A stretch of 64,000 nt of DNA from Psychrobacillus sp. OK028. Its GTDB lineage: Bacteria > Bacillota > Bacilli > Bacillales_A > Planococcaceae. The position numbers were made by a program, and so were the translations under genes. Where the stretch lies: positions 1 to 64,000 of the forward strand of contig NZ_FNHY01000001.1 of assembly GCF_900103605.1 (NCBI RefSeq), given 5' to 3'. Positions 9,677 through 17,760 of this stretch are shown here, piece after piece; position 1 is the stretch's first letter; every line of letters begins with the position of its first letter. The notes beneath the pieces were generated by a model. The model did no database searches. It worked only from the letters and a program-made list of their open reading frames with translations, and was not told the DNA's origin.

Positions 9677-9800
9677 AAATCTCTGCCGGGGTTTTCTTTT
9701 TAGTAGATACCGAATCAAATAGGAAAATAAACTTATATTATTAATTTGAATAAGCTTAATAAATGCCCTAATTCCTTCCGAGGAATTAGGGCTATTTCTA
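9677..9800 (+). repeat. Direct repeat, left copy, flanking the RadC remnants
   Basis: The segment from AAATCTCTG through the hairpin at 9765-9792 recurs at 10525-10650. Shared blocks include AATCTCTGC, CTTTTTAGTAG and GAATCAAATAG, and the whole hairpin. The two copies bracket the RadC remnants, suggesting tandem amplification of a RadC-plus-hairpin unit. Confidence 0.7.
9765..9792. promoter_or_regulatory. 12-bp-stem hairpin upstream of RadC remnant A
   Basis: GCCCTAATTCCT-TCCG-AGGAATTAGGGC is a perfect palindrome with a TCCG loop, followed by TATTTCTATT and, 9 nt later, the ribosome site GAAGGAGG. The same hairpin recurs at 10612-10639 and, eroded, at 42440-42469 before another RadC remnant. 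It may be a terminator, an attenuator, or the recognition end of the unit. Confidence 0.8.
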
Positions 9801-9817
9801 TTGAAGGAGGAAAGTCT

Positions 9818-10072
9818 GTGTATAAGTATGAAGGACAAAGAGTAGGGCGGGTTGAACTATTAAGAGTGAAAGAAGGTGCATTAGAGAGATTACCAGCGAA
9901 GCGTGTGAATATCGTTTCATTAAAAGTCGTCAAAGAAACAAGTTTTTTGTACAAGGATCGTCATGTCCGTTCTCCAAGAGATAGCTACGAGATCATTCGC
10001 ACCTTCCTAGAAGATGCTGATAGAGAAATGTTTGTCGCAATGGCTTGGTTTCTACACAAAGTGACCTGCTAA
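9818..10072 (+). pseudogene. RadC-like (JAB) protein, N-terminal remnant A
   Basis: An 84-residue frame starting at GTG 9818 behind GAAGGAGG. It encodes the N-terminal part of a solo RadC/JAB-domain protein (VNIVSLKVVKETSFLYK, then RSPRDSYEIIRTFLEDADRE) and stops after FVAMAWFLHKVTC, before the catalytic metal site. Intact small proteins of this family are about 150 residues and contain a JAMM motif. Immediately after the stop a second copy resumes at KRVDIVSL, so the two were joined by a deletion or unequal crossover. It might be translated but cannot be an active JAMM enzyme. Confidence 0.75.
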
Positions 10073-10562
10073 ACGGGTGGATATCGTGTCACTTAGATTG
10101 GTGAAGGAAACGAGTTTGTTGTACACGGAGCGTTCTGTGCGAAGTCCAGGAGATGGCTACAAGTTGTTCAAACAATTTCTAGGTGGATTAAATAGAGAGT
10201 AATTTGTCGTAATGTGTTTGTATGTGAAAAATCAACCAACGGCTATTAATGTCTGTCACATTGGTAGTTTGGATGCGAGTATTTTACATCCAAGAGAAGT
10301 AATGAAAACGGCAATTATGTCTAACTCAGCTTCAATAATAGTGGCTCACAATCAACCTATTGGCAGAACGGAACCAAGCCAAGAAGATATTGAAGTAACA
10401 AAACGATTGGTAGAGGCAGGCAAAATTATAGGAATTGAGTTGATTGAACATTTATTAATTGGAGATGATAATCACCAATATATTTCACTTTTTTTGGCAC
10501 ACGTTCTGCACTCGTCTGGTGAAAAAATCTCTGCGAGTCTTTCCTTTTTAGTAGTTAACTGA
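10072..10562 (+). pseudogene. RadC-like (JAB) protein, remnant B with damaged metal site
   Basis: This copy begins without a start codon (KRVDIVSLRLVKETSLLYTE), has an in-frame TAA at 10200 where the family has Tyr (NRE-stop-FVVM), then continues through the JAB core TAINVCHIGSLDASILHPRE. The metal-binding motif, normally AHNHPSG...PSxED, reads AHNQPIGRTEPSQED, so the second histidine is lost. The normal C-terminus is replaced by unrelated residues after about 10480. The stop, the missing start and the His-to-Gln change agree that it is dead. Confidence 0.8.
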
Positions 10563-10650
10563 ATCAAATAGAGGTTCAAGCATATATAATTATCTTGAAT
10601 ACAAAAATTAAGCCCTAATTCCTTCCGAGGAGTTAGGGCTATTTCTATTT
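10525..10650 (+). repeat. Direct repeat, right copy, after the RadC remnants
   Basis: Partner of the repeat at 9677-9800. It ends with a hairpin but no RadC gene follows, so it marks the downstream edge of the duplicated unit. Confidence 0.65.
10612..10639. terminator. RadC-type hairpin, second copy
   Basis: GCCCTAATTCCT-TCCG-AGGAGTTAGGGC: the same hairpin as at 9765 with one changed base. On the minus strand it runs into TTAATTTTTG and lies just beyond the lipoprotein gene ending at 10680, so it can also terminate that gene. Confidence 0.7.
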
Positions 10651-10679
10651 GAAGAGGGATCATTGTGAACCATTTTAAA

Positions 10680-11168
10680 TTACTGTGACTGTGATTCATT
10701 AGCAATATCACTTAATTCATAAGTCATTAAATAAACACCATTAAGTATTTTTTCAATTTGCTTCAAGTTTTTTTCTACTTCATCATAATTATTTTCTTCT
10801 ATATTCTTGTAGAACAAAAGGCTCTCACGGCATATACGCTCTGTTTCAGAATAGATACTTCTATATTTTTCATGAAGCTCTTTATATTTTTCGGGAACAT
10901 CATTAGTATCATAATCTCTAAATTCATCAACACGTCTTTGAATATCTATAACAATTATACGCCCCTGTCTAATCCAATCCTCCGAACCCTCTGTTTCTGG
11001 TAATCTTGACATATGCTCTGAATATTTAGAAAAAAGGTTCCCTATTAATTCCTCTTGGCGAAGAGTATATTCCTCATATTCTTCTATTGATTCTTGATTG
11101 AATACAAAACTGCTGCAACCAGTGCCTATAAGTATCGATAATAATACCAAACACATTAATCGTTTCAT
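10680..11168 (-). CDS. Hypothetical lipoprotein
   Basis: A 162-residue protein with a lipoprotein signal (MKRLMCLVLLSILIGTGCSS, lipid-modified Cys near residue 18). The rest is charged and strongly helical, rich in Glu, Tyr and Lys (EEYEEYTLRQEELIGN, VEKNLKQIEKILNGVY), suggesting a coiled, membrane-tethered extracytoplasmic helical domain. I recognise no family. ATG start with GAGGAGAAGAG upstream. It is a single gene convergent with the RadC remnants and bounded by the shared hairpin. Confidence 0.75.
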   Translation of the reverse strand: MKRLMCLVLLSILIGTGCSSFVFNQESIEEYEEYTLRQEELIGNLFSKYSEHMSRLPETEGSEDWIRQGRIIVIDIQRRVDEFRDYDTNDVPEKYKELHEKYRSIYSETERICRESLLFYKNIEENNYDEVEKNLKQIEKILNGVYLMTYELSDIANESQSQ

Positions 11169-12323
11169 CTCTTCTCCTCATTTCCTTTTACTGATTATTA
11201 AAAATCGATATGTTTGGATAGATTTTGATTAGAATACTCCAAAATAATTACTTAAACTTGGTTGTCTCCTTCAAAAAGTAAATTCTCGAAAAATTACGAT
11301 TAAATCAACCAAATTTGTAGTGTAATTTCTCTATTGATTGTGAACGGTATGTTTATTCTAGACAGGATCAAGTGGATACATGCGGTGGAATGAAAAAAAT
11401 GGAAAAAGAAAGGCATGACAAAAAACTTTTTTCTGAAGGCTTTTAAAAATTTATTATGATGTTAAGCTACTTTTTTTGTAGTTATGATAAAGACTGTTTA
11501 ACACAGGTGTTGCTTCTAGTTTTGTATCGCAGCTTTTGTTAGAAGATACACAGGTGAAGAAAATGGTATCATACCTTCGATACCTTGATTTGATCGGTTC
11601 GTGTTGTAATAGTCTTTTATAGATTCATTAAGTATTTTATGTAAGTGCAATTGGTTTAGTGGTAAGATTTGATCTAATAATTCAATAATTCGCGTCTAAT
11701 CGTACCAATTACTCATACTACATACGAATTTGCGGCTGGTCCACTTCTACCATAACCACAGCCCCCATAAAAATAAGTTAATATGTAAGGTTATGCACGT
11801 TGTATTGGAAATAGTACATTCCGTCTCAAAGAAATGAACTATCGAGTGATATATACAATTAAAGATATTAGTCATCGAAAGATATAATAGTAAAGTTTAA
11901 AACTATGTTCCAATGGTAGAACCACTGAAAGTCAGAGGTATTTTAATTTCCAAAGCGAATAGGAAACTAGTACCTATTGGATCTAACCATTTGACATAAG
12001 TAACTTATAATTCAAGAAACTTTCATACTCGTAGTATTAATAGTGACATATTTAATTTATTGTACAAAAGAATGGAAGAGTATAAACAGGGAAATTGATA
12101 ATCGGCAAGATATTGCTGTATTTGATAAATTCTTAGCGATACTGAGAAAAAATTGAATAACCATATAAAAAGATTCGAAGATGCTAAAGAACAATATGGT
12201 TTACTATCAGATGAAATGTTGCGCAGCATAAGCTAGCGTTATTTTTTATGTCAAAAAACCTAACCCAATGACAAACTAATCTGATAGTATTGTACTTGTA
12301 TATATTTTAGGAGGTATAATTAA
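11169..12323. other. Degraded intergenic region
   Basis: More than 1.1 kb without an intact gene. It contains a transposase tail on the minus strand (11506-11706). Near 12140-12236 there is a short open stretch (KKLNNHIKRFEDAKEQYGLL, then SDEMLRSIS) with no start and stops upstream, which may be the end of another lost gene. Otherwise AT-rich with many stops in all frames. Confidence 0.6.
11506..11706 (-). pseudogene. C-terminal remnant of a DDE/integrase-core transposase
   Basis: On the minus strand one frame reads TIRRELLNY and, after a frameshift, LPLNQLHLHKILNES, then IKDYYNTNRSNQGIEGMIP and a tail ending KAAIQN-stop. This is the characteristic end of integrase-core (rve-type) transposases, where IRRE..LDH..LN..HL..IL.EY..YYN..R.HQGI...IP is conserved. 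No N-terminal part or terminal inverted repeats are visible. The IS family (IS3- or IS481-like) cannot be fixed from this piece. Confidence 0.65.
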
Positions 12324-13751
12324 TTGGATAAAAATAGGTTGAAAATAGTTATTACGTTTTTTTTAATTTTTTCTTTGTTAAATATCTTTAAAGATAATTC
12401 TACAGAAGCAGCAACTAAATCCTTTACAGATGTACCAACAAGTCATGTAAACTATAAAGCTATTACAAACTTAGTAGAACGTGGTGTAATTAATGGTTTC
12501 TCTGATGGTACATTTAAACCAACAAAACAAGTAACAAGAGCAGAATTTGCGGCATTTGTCGCAAGAGCTTTAAATCTTCCAACCGCAACAAGCAAATTTA
12601 AAGATGTACCCAAATCAGCAGAACTATATGACGGAGTAAGCAAAGCCTACAAAGCAGGAACTATCAAAGGTTTCTCTGATGGGACATTCAAACCGAATGT
12701 TGCAGTTAATCGTCAAGAAATGGCAGTTATGATAGACAGAGCAATGCAATTAAAAGGTTCTTATACAAAAACGAAAACTCTTGATTTTAGCGATACATCG
12801 AAAGTGGGAGCATATGCAAAAACATCAGTTCAACGCATGTATTACTACAACGTTATGACGGCGTATAGTGGCAAGAACTTTGCTGGTACAAATATCGGTA
12901 CAAGAGCAGAAACAGCTAAGGTTATCTACAATATGTTGACGGTTATTGAGGGGGGAACTGTAACTGCTCCTAAACCACCTGTTACGAATAAATCTTATAA
13001 AGATATGACGTTAGCGGAGTTGAAACAAGCTTATCCTCAACACAATCATGTGATTGTACAACGTGAGTGGAAGACCGAAGCGAAGATTGTTGTAGAAGAT
13101 ATGATGGAAGAATATTATTTAGATTTACGTAAACGCTTTGCTGAAGATGGAAAAGATGCTTTTCACCGCACACCAGATGAATGGTTTGCACTAAAATTAC
13201 CTGGTTATATTAAAAGTTATGCAGGTAATTATATTGATTATCCAATGCGTGAAGTTATTGCGTATAACGGGAAATCATATAAGGATTCTACTTTTATGGA
13301 TTCAGACTTTGCCTATTTAAACTCTTCTATTTATAACCAAATGCCTTCTCAGCCAACACAAACAGGTAAATTTTTAATTGATATTCACCGATATGACAAT
13401 GATTTTGTAGCTTACCGAAATACGGATGTGAAATGGGATACACTAGCTCAAAACCCTGTAGTAGTGGGAGATGATTACTTTGTAGACCTATATGGTGCAT
13501 TACAATACGGAACAGGTATAACAATGGCAAAAGGTGGTTTAGAAATTGCTTATGACGGTCAGAAAATTATCTTAACAAATGGAAGTAAATCAGCAATTGT
13601 AAATGGCAAAACAGTAACGTTAAGTAAAGCAATCGAAGTGAAAAACGGTCGTGCGTATGGTTTAGTTAGTGAAATCGTAGAAAAAATTGGATTGTACACA
13701 AAAGCAATTCCTAAATTTAAACGAATTGAGATTACTAACTTTCTACGATGA
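12324..13751 (+). CDS. SLH-domain surface protein with stalk-like C-terminal domain
   Basis: A 475-residue exported protein starting at TTG 12324 behind AGGAGGT. It has a signal peptide (LKIVITFFLIFSLLNIF) and three SLH repeats at about residues 33-205 (VTRAEFAAFVARAL, VNRQEMAVMIDRAM, GTRAETAKVIYNML). A roughly 250-residue C-terminal region follows. Its first half (MTLAELKQAYPQHNHV onward) is unfamiliar; its end (INGSKS-like segments, AIVNGKTVTLSKAIEVKNGR, GLVSEIVEKIG) resembles the copper-amine-oxidase N-terminal-like stalk domain found on many Bacillales surface proteins. It is probably non-covalently bound to the pyruvylated wall polymer. No enzymatic motif seen. Confidence 0.88.
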   Translation: MDKNRLKIVITFFLIFSLLNIFKDNSTEAATKSFTDVPTSHVNYKAITNLVERGVINGFSDGTFKPTKQVTRAEFAAFVARALNLPTATSKFKDVPKSAELYDGVSKAYKAGTIKGFSDGTFKPNVAVNRQEMAVMIDRAMQLKGSYTKTKTLDFSDTSKVGAYAKTSVQRMYYYNVMTAYSGKNFAGTNIGTRAETAKVIYNMLTVIEGGTVTAPKPPVTNKSYKDMTLAELKQAYPQHNHVIVQREWKTEAKIVVEDMMEEYYLDLRKRFAEDGKDAFHRTPDEWFALKLPGYIKSYAGNYIDYPMREVIAYNGKSYKDSTFMDSDFAYLNSSIYNQMPSQPTQTGKFLIDIHRYDNDFVAYRNTDVKWDTLAQNPVVVGDDYFVDLYGALQYGTGITMAKGGLEIAYDGQKIILTNGSKSAIVNGKTVTLSKAIEVKNGRAYGLVSEIVEKIGLYTKAIPKFKRIEITNFLR

Positions 13752-13774
13752 TTTTAAAAAGAAATTTAAATCTG

Positions 13775-13955
13775 ACATAGAAAACGATTTTATTGCTTAT
13801 TGTTATTTGTTAGTACGAACTCAACTGTTTATGTAGACGGTGGAGTTGACAATACTGGAAATACACAATCATTATTCATTGGTATAGTATATATTCCAGC
13901 AGCAAGCACTGAAGCACTGACAGTTACTTCTTTATTTAGAACAGTATATTTATGA
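13775..13955 (+). pseudogene. Possible truncated ORF without start
   Basis: After a stop, the frame reads HRKRFYCLLLFVSTNSTV, then YVDGGVDNTGNTQSLF, IGIVYIPAASTEALTV and TSLFRTVYL-stop. It is open for about 57 codons with no start or ribosome site and has a composition suggesting a coding past (beta-rich, exported-protein-like). I do not recognise the family. Confidence 0.3.
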
Positions 13956-13968
13956 AGGGGAATATAAA

Positions 13969-14385
13969 ATGCGAAAAGCCTATCTAATTAATACGAATCG
14001 AACGAATCGCCCAGAGGGAGAAGACGAACAAGATATGTTACTTAATGCGAAGTTCGCTGCCTATTTTTCTCCATGGAAAGAGAAAATTGATCATGTTCAA
14101 CCTAATGATCTTGTTTTTCTTTATAGCAATGGTAAAGGAATAATTGCTAGAGGAATAGCAACAGGAGTAGTTGAGATTAGCGACTATTGTAATGATGAAG
14201 GATTGCATGAAGATGAGCAGCATTATATGCATTTAATTCATTTCGAAAGAATGAAAGAGCCGATGCAAGCTTCCTTAATCAATAAAGTTGTAGGGTACAG
14301 CGTAGTATATGGACAAACTATGGTTTCAATGGAGTATGTACATGGGCTTTCAGTTTGGCAATCAATTACAAAAAATCATCTTTAA
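13969..14385 (+). CDS. EVE/PUA-like domain protein
   Basis: A 138-residue cytoplasmic protein, ATG start behind GAAGGGG. Its layout (KAYLINTNRT at the start, FAAYFSPWKEKIDHVQPND, LVFLYSNGKGIIARGIATG, then VEIS and YMHLIHFER) resembles EVE-type PUA-like domains: an opening beta strand, a Lys/Trp segment, then a V-FLY-N--GIIA-G signature. EVE domains bind modified bases and occur in RNA-modification and phage-defence contexts. Assignment is by motif pattern only. No partner gene is adjacent: upstream is a fragment, downstream a broken nuclease lipoprotein. Confidence 0.6.
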   Translation: MRKAYLINTNRTNRPEGEDEQDMLLNAKFAAYFSPWKEKIDHVQPNDLVFLYSNGKGIIARGIATGVVEISDYCNDEGLHEDEQHYMHLIHFERMKEPMQASLINKVVGYSVVYGQTMVSMEYVHGLSVWQSITKNHL

Positions 14386-14568
14386 ATAGTTGAAAAATTT
14401 TCTAATGTTGATTGTAAGTGTGATCGTTGCAACGCACATTTAATTGATCAATTAGGATTTGATGATCATTAGAGTGAATTTGAATTAGGCAAAGATATCG
14501 ATAAAATGATGGAATCTTTTGTTCCAGTAAAGATTCAGATACTACCATTTCTAAAGGAGCATAAACCG

Positions 14569-16032
14569 ATGAAAAAACTGAGTACCAGTTTGATGACTCT
14601 GGTGCTGGTAATGTCACTGGCAGCCTGTGAGTCAGGTGATAACAAGGAGAATAAAATAAATTGTCCCTGATTCTTCGTCTGACCTTAAAAGCGAGGACTA
14701 TAAGGACGTAATGACCGAGACATTGCCGAAAACAACGAGGACTCCTGAAGTCACGGAAACAGGCGAAGTCTCTTTTGATAGAACTGTAAGCGGATTCGAC
14801 ACAAAAACGAACAAAACGATACTTGGAGTGGAATTGGTTTTTCATTTCCTTCTTATTTCGATGTGTTAGACAAAGATTCTACGGAAACTTGGATGCACTA
14901 TTACCCTGAAGAAGAAGATTATTATGCGTATATAGAGTTTCAAAGCGTAGAATATTTAGGGACAGAAGAAGATTTTTATAACCAAATATCTTCTAATCTT
15001 AAGAGTATCCTCGATAGTAAAGATTTTGCTAACAAAGAACTACAAAAATCAGAGAAAACCTCAATTGCGGGGTTGCCTGGTTGGACAATTACATACTTCG
15101 AATCTCATACAAAAGGAGATGAAGTAGTTTCTACTGGAATTGATTCATTTGTCTATAACATAAATACTGGGAAAATAATCTCAATTTCCCTTAGTTACGA
15201 CAGCAATGACAAGTCACAATATGATTATTTAGGCGATTACAAGAAAGTATTGAAAACGGCAAAGTTGTTAACCGAACCTCTTAATAAAGAACTGTTCGCA
15301 GGATTCAAACTTATTGAAATTGATGGTGTCGATTTGTCTGGTTATCGTGAACCTAACGTCGTCGTTGACATTGGTTATGGGGATCGTGAATATTGGGCGT
15401 TTACAAATGAACACGGGCAACTAGTACGTGTCATTGCTGACGAAATCATCCTACAAGATGACAATAACGAAGCTGTAACATCGTCTGGCAGATACTATTC
15501 TGATGAGGCGAAAGTTCCTGGCGTCGAAAGAGACGATTTAGATGAAGGACATATCATTGCTGATTCTCTCGGAGGGGTATCGAATGCTTATAATATTACC
15601 CCACAAGAAAGTACGCTCAACCGACATGGTGATCAGGCTTATTTGGAAGACGCGATCCGTAAGGCAGGCGGAGCAAAGAAATTCGAAGCGATTATCACAT
15701 ATCAAAATACGAAAACGCAGATTCCTTCCAGTTATAAGTATACTTATACATTAAGAGGTAACGTAATTGTTGATACATTTGATAACGTGAACCCTGATAA
15801 TGTAAACGAATCACTCGGTTTAACAGGCGGTGAATCGGTTGAATCAACTGAACCAGCTAGATCAACAGAATCAAACGCAAACGGTGATATTTCTAGCTTT
15901 GATACAAACGGTAATGGACAGGTCACAATCAAAGAAGCAAAAGCTGCAGGCTTTAGGATGCCTATAACGAGTGATCATTGGTTATACCCATATATGGACG
16001 ATCGTGATGGGGACGGTATGGTAGGTGAGTAA
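14569..16032 (+). pseudogene. Frameshifted nuclease lipoprotein with Excalibur domain
   Basis: A good start (AAGGAG, ATG 14569) opens a lipoprotein signal ending SLAACES, but the frame stops at 14668 after only 33 residues. A +1 frame (IVPDSSSDLKSEDYKD, then MTETLPKTTRTPEVTETG) carries on to about 14820, and the original frame resumes as SGIGFSFPSYFDVLDKDSTE to 16032. Two compensating indels therefore break one gene. The C-terminal part has a DNA/RNA non-specific endonuclease core (RDDLDEGHIIADSLGG, then NITPQESTLNRHGDQ), a Ser/Glu-rich linker, and an Excalibur-like calcium motif (DTNGNGQ and DRDGDGMVGE). The intact protein would be a membrane-tethered extracellular nuclease of about 487 residues. 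Sequencing error is possible if the window comes from long reads. Confidence 0.75.
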
Positions 16033-16128
16033 GCCTCCTTGTGTGTGTTCAGGCACAACTGAAGTTAATTATCATATCATCAATAAAATTTGTACATCGA
16101 AAATATAATTATTTTTCACTAACGTAGT

Positions 16129-16161
16129 GCTTTACTTCAAGAAGGGGTAAAGCTTTTTTTA
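16129..16161 (+). terminator. Terminator after the nuclease pseudogene (copy 1)
   Basis: GCTTTAC-TTCAAGAAGGG-GTAAAGC followed by TTTTTTT. The same hairpin with the preceding CTAACG block recurs at 16392-16423. Confidence 0.85.
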
Positions 16162-16209
16162 TTGAATTAACGGTGCAGGTTAGTTGAATAAGAAGGTTTT
16201 TTTACGATT

Positions 16210-16353
16210 ATGTGGAATAAGATAACATATGAAATTATTGAAGAGGTGGGTAAAATAGAAAAATTCCTAAAATGGTTTATGGCTTCATTTATATTGGGGA
16301 TTGTAGGGCTAATAAATGGGTTAATTTTTACTGTTTATTTTGTAGGTAAATAA
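16210..16353 (+). CDS. Small single-pass membrane protein
   Basis: A 47-residue protein: MWNKITYEIIEEVGKIEKF, then a hydrophobic stretch WFMASFILGIVGLINGLIF and a short VYFVGK tail. It is a clear single transmembrane helix with an amphipathic, acidic N-terminus. The ribosome site is weak (AAGAAGG about 16 nt upstream). It is isolated between two copies of the same terminator, which makes a real small gene plausible. Family unknown; comparisons with small hydrophobic toxins or regulators would be guesswork. Confidence 0.5.
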   Translation: MWNKITYEIIEEVGKIEKFLKWFMASFILGIVGLINGLIFTVYFVGK

Positions 16354-16391
16354 TGTGTCTATTGTGAAAAAATATACTTAAGCTAACGGGT

Positions 16392-16423
16392 GCTTTACTT
16401 CAAGAAGGAGTAAATCTTTTTTT
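16392..16423 (+). terminator. Terminator copy 2 (after the small membrane protein)
   Basis: GCTTTACTTCAAGAAGGAGT, then AAATC and TTTTTTTC, preceded by AGCTAACGGGT. It is near-identical to the hairpin at 16129, i.e. a duplicated terminator flanking the 47-residue gene. Confidence 0.75.
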
Positions 16424-16472
16424 CTTATTGAAACGTTTATAAGTTTTACTGAAGGCATTGAGGTAAATCAAA

Positions 16473-16622
16473 TTGAGACTTACTTTAAAAGATGTGGAAA
16501 TAAACAAAATTTTACAGGTTTTGAGGAAAGAGTATGATGTGGCATTACAACACTTTATGAATATAGCGGACCGTTATAAAATTCCCTACACTATTAATAA
16601 CGGTATCTCTATTTATGAATAG
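16473..16622 (+). CDS. Small hypothetical protein
   Basis: A possible 49-residue protein from TTG 16473 (LRLTLKDVEINKILQVLRKE, then YDVALQHFMNIADRYKIPY), with TTGAGGTAA just upstream. Charged, helical and soluble, no recognised family. The next gene begins 35 bp later with a very similar ribosome site (TTGAGGTGA), so the two may be co-expressed. The non-ATG start and small size keep confidence modest. Confidence 0.4.
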   Translation: MRLTLKDVEINKILQVLRKEYDVALQHFMNIADRYKIPYTINNGISIYE

Positions 16623-16657
16623 TGGTTTAAAATAAACAAATATATTGAGGTGAATTT

Positions 16658-17149
16658 ATGTCTAATTATCAAAAAGAAAACTACGAAGAATTACGTTCCG
16701 TGGTTAGGCAAATTGGTCATTTGTTTGAACAAAAGGTGGAAATGCATATCGAGATTTTTAAACCTTCAATAAGAAAAATGATTCCTATTCCATTTATTTT
16801 TCAGAAAACGGATTTCAATATGTTAGTAGAAATGGGTAATGATATATTAAATGGTATTGAAAAATGTCAAAATAGAATAGAGATAATAATTGCCTATGAA
16901 AATCGCCAAAATAATAACATTACAATAGACATTCTAAACTATTTACAAGTATTTCATGAGACGCAGAGTAAATTATTACATATTGCACACGGACTAGACG
17001 AAAAAGCCAGAGGGATTAAATTAAATTATGACACTCACAGACACTTATGTAATGAATACGATAAACTGAATTCTATATTATACGGACATGGAGATTTAAT
17101 GAATATTATTTCTTTGAAATTGAATTTTTTGCCTATTAAAAGTAGATGA
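16658..17149 (+). CDS. Hypothetical cytoplasmic helical protein
   Basis: A 163-residue protein, ATG start with TTGAGGTGA 6 nt upstream. There is no signal peptide or membrane segment. It appears all-helical (NYEELRSVVRQIGHLFEQKV, MLVEMGNDILNGIEKCQNRI, LLHIAHGLDEKARGIKLNYD). I do not recognise a family or catalytic motif. It follows a 49-residue ORF closely. Confidence 0.65.
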   Translation: MSNYQKENYEELRSVVRQIGHLFEQKVEMHIEIFKPSIRKMIPIPFIFQKTDFNMLVEMGNDILNGIEKCQNRIEIIIAYENRQNNNITIDILNYLQVFHETQSKLLHIAHGLDEKARGIKLNYDTHRHLCNEYDKLNSILYGHGDLMNIISLKLNFLPIKSR

Positions 17150-17760
17150 GAATCCTTTATAAAAACTATAAGAGTTTCTAAAACTCGGATGATCTTTGGA
17201 AACTATCATTACAGTAAAGTTTGTCTAATTGAGAATGTATATTTTTTACTTTTCGTTTCATTAACCTTGTGAATTCCGAACAGGAAATCGTTATAAGCGC
17301 ATACTTTTAATCCTTTCTATGTACTCATAATATAAAGCAACAATGATTTAAAAAACACTGGTTGAATTGGAATATATTACTACGGTTAGTTTTTGGTTTA
17401 GAGGTTATATATATATAGTGAGACTTTGGTTGGTAAGCCATTTTGTTTTCTCACTTAAACGTCTAAGCAATTTGCTTAGGCGTTTTTTCATTATTAAATA
17501 TAATTTTGTTTTTTAAATTTGTTCTGGTCAAATTTTGTGCTCCCAACTGTTAGCAATTTAAAGAAACACAAACTTGAAGGTTGAATTATGTTTAGTGTTA
17601 AATGTAATGGATGCATAAATAAAGTGGGAAAAGTACATATATTAATTATCCAACTCATAATATACTCTATGAAGTTTACTACGTTAGAAGTATACTTATA
17701 GTAAAGCTATAAGATTTTCATTATTTCAATAATTATAATTGGAAACGTAGGAGGATATTC
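17150..17760. other. Intergenic region without a gene
   Basis: About 600 bp, AT-rich. The only structure I see is the terminator-like hairpin at 17458-17488. The last 100 bp form the leader of the next SLH gene. Confidence 0.6.
17458..17488 (+). terminator. Intergenic terminator
   Basis: AACGTCTAAGCAA and TTGCTTAGGCGTT form a 13-bp stem with one G-T pair, followed by TTTTTTC. It lies 310 bp past the last plus-strand gene. Confidence 0.8.

Noticed and set aside
10472-11003. Frames antisense to RadC remnant B and to the lipoprotein
   Set aside because: No initiation signals; composition mirrors the real frames.
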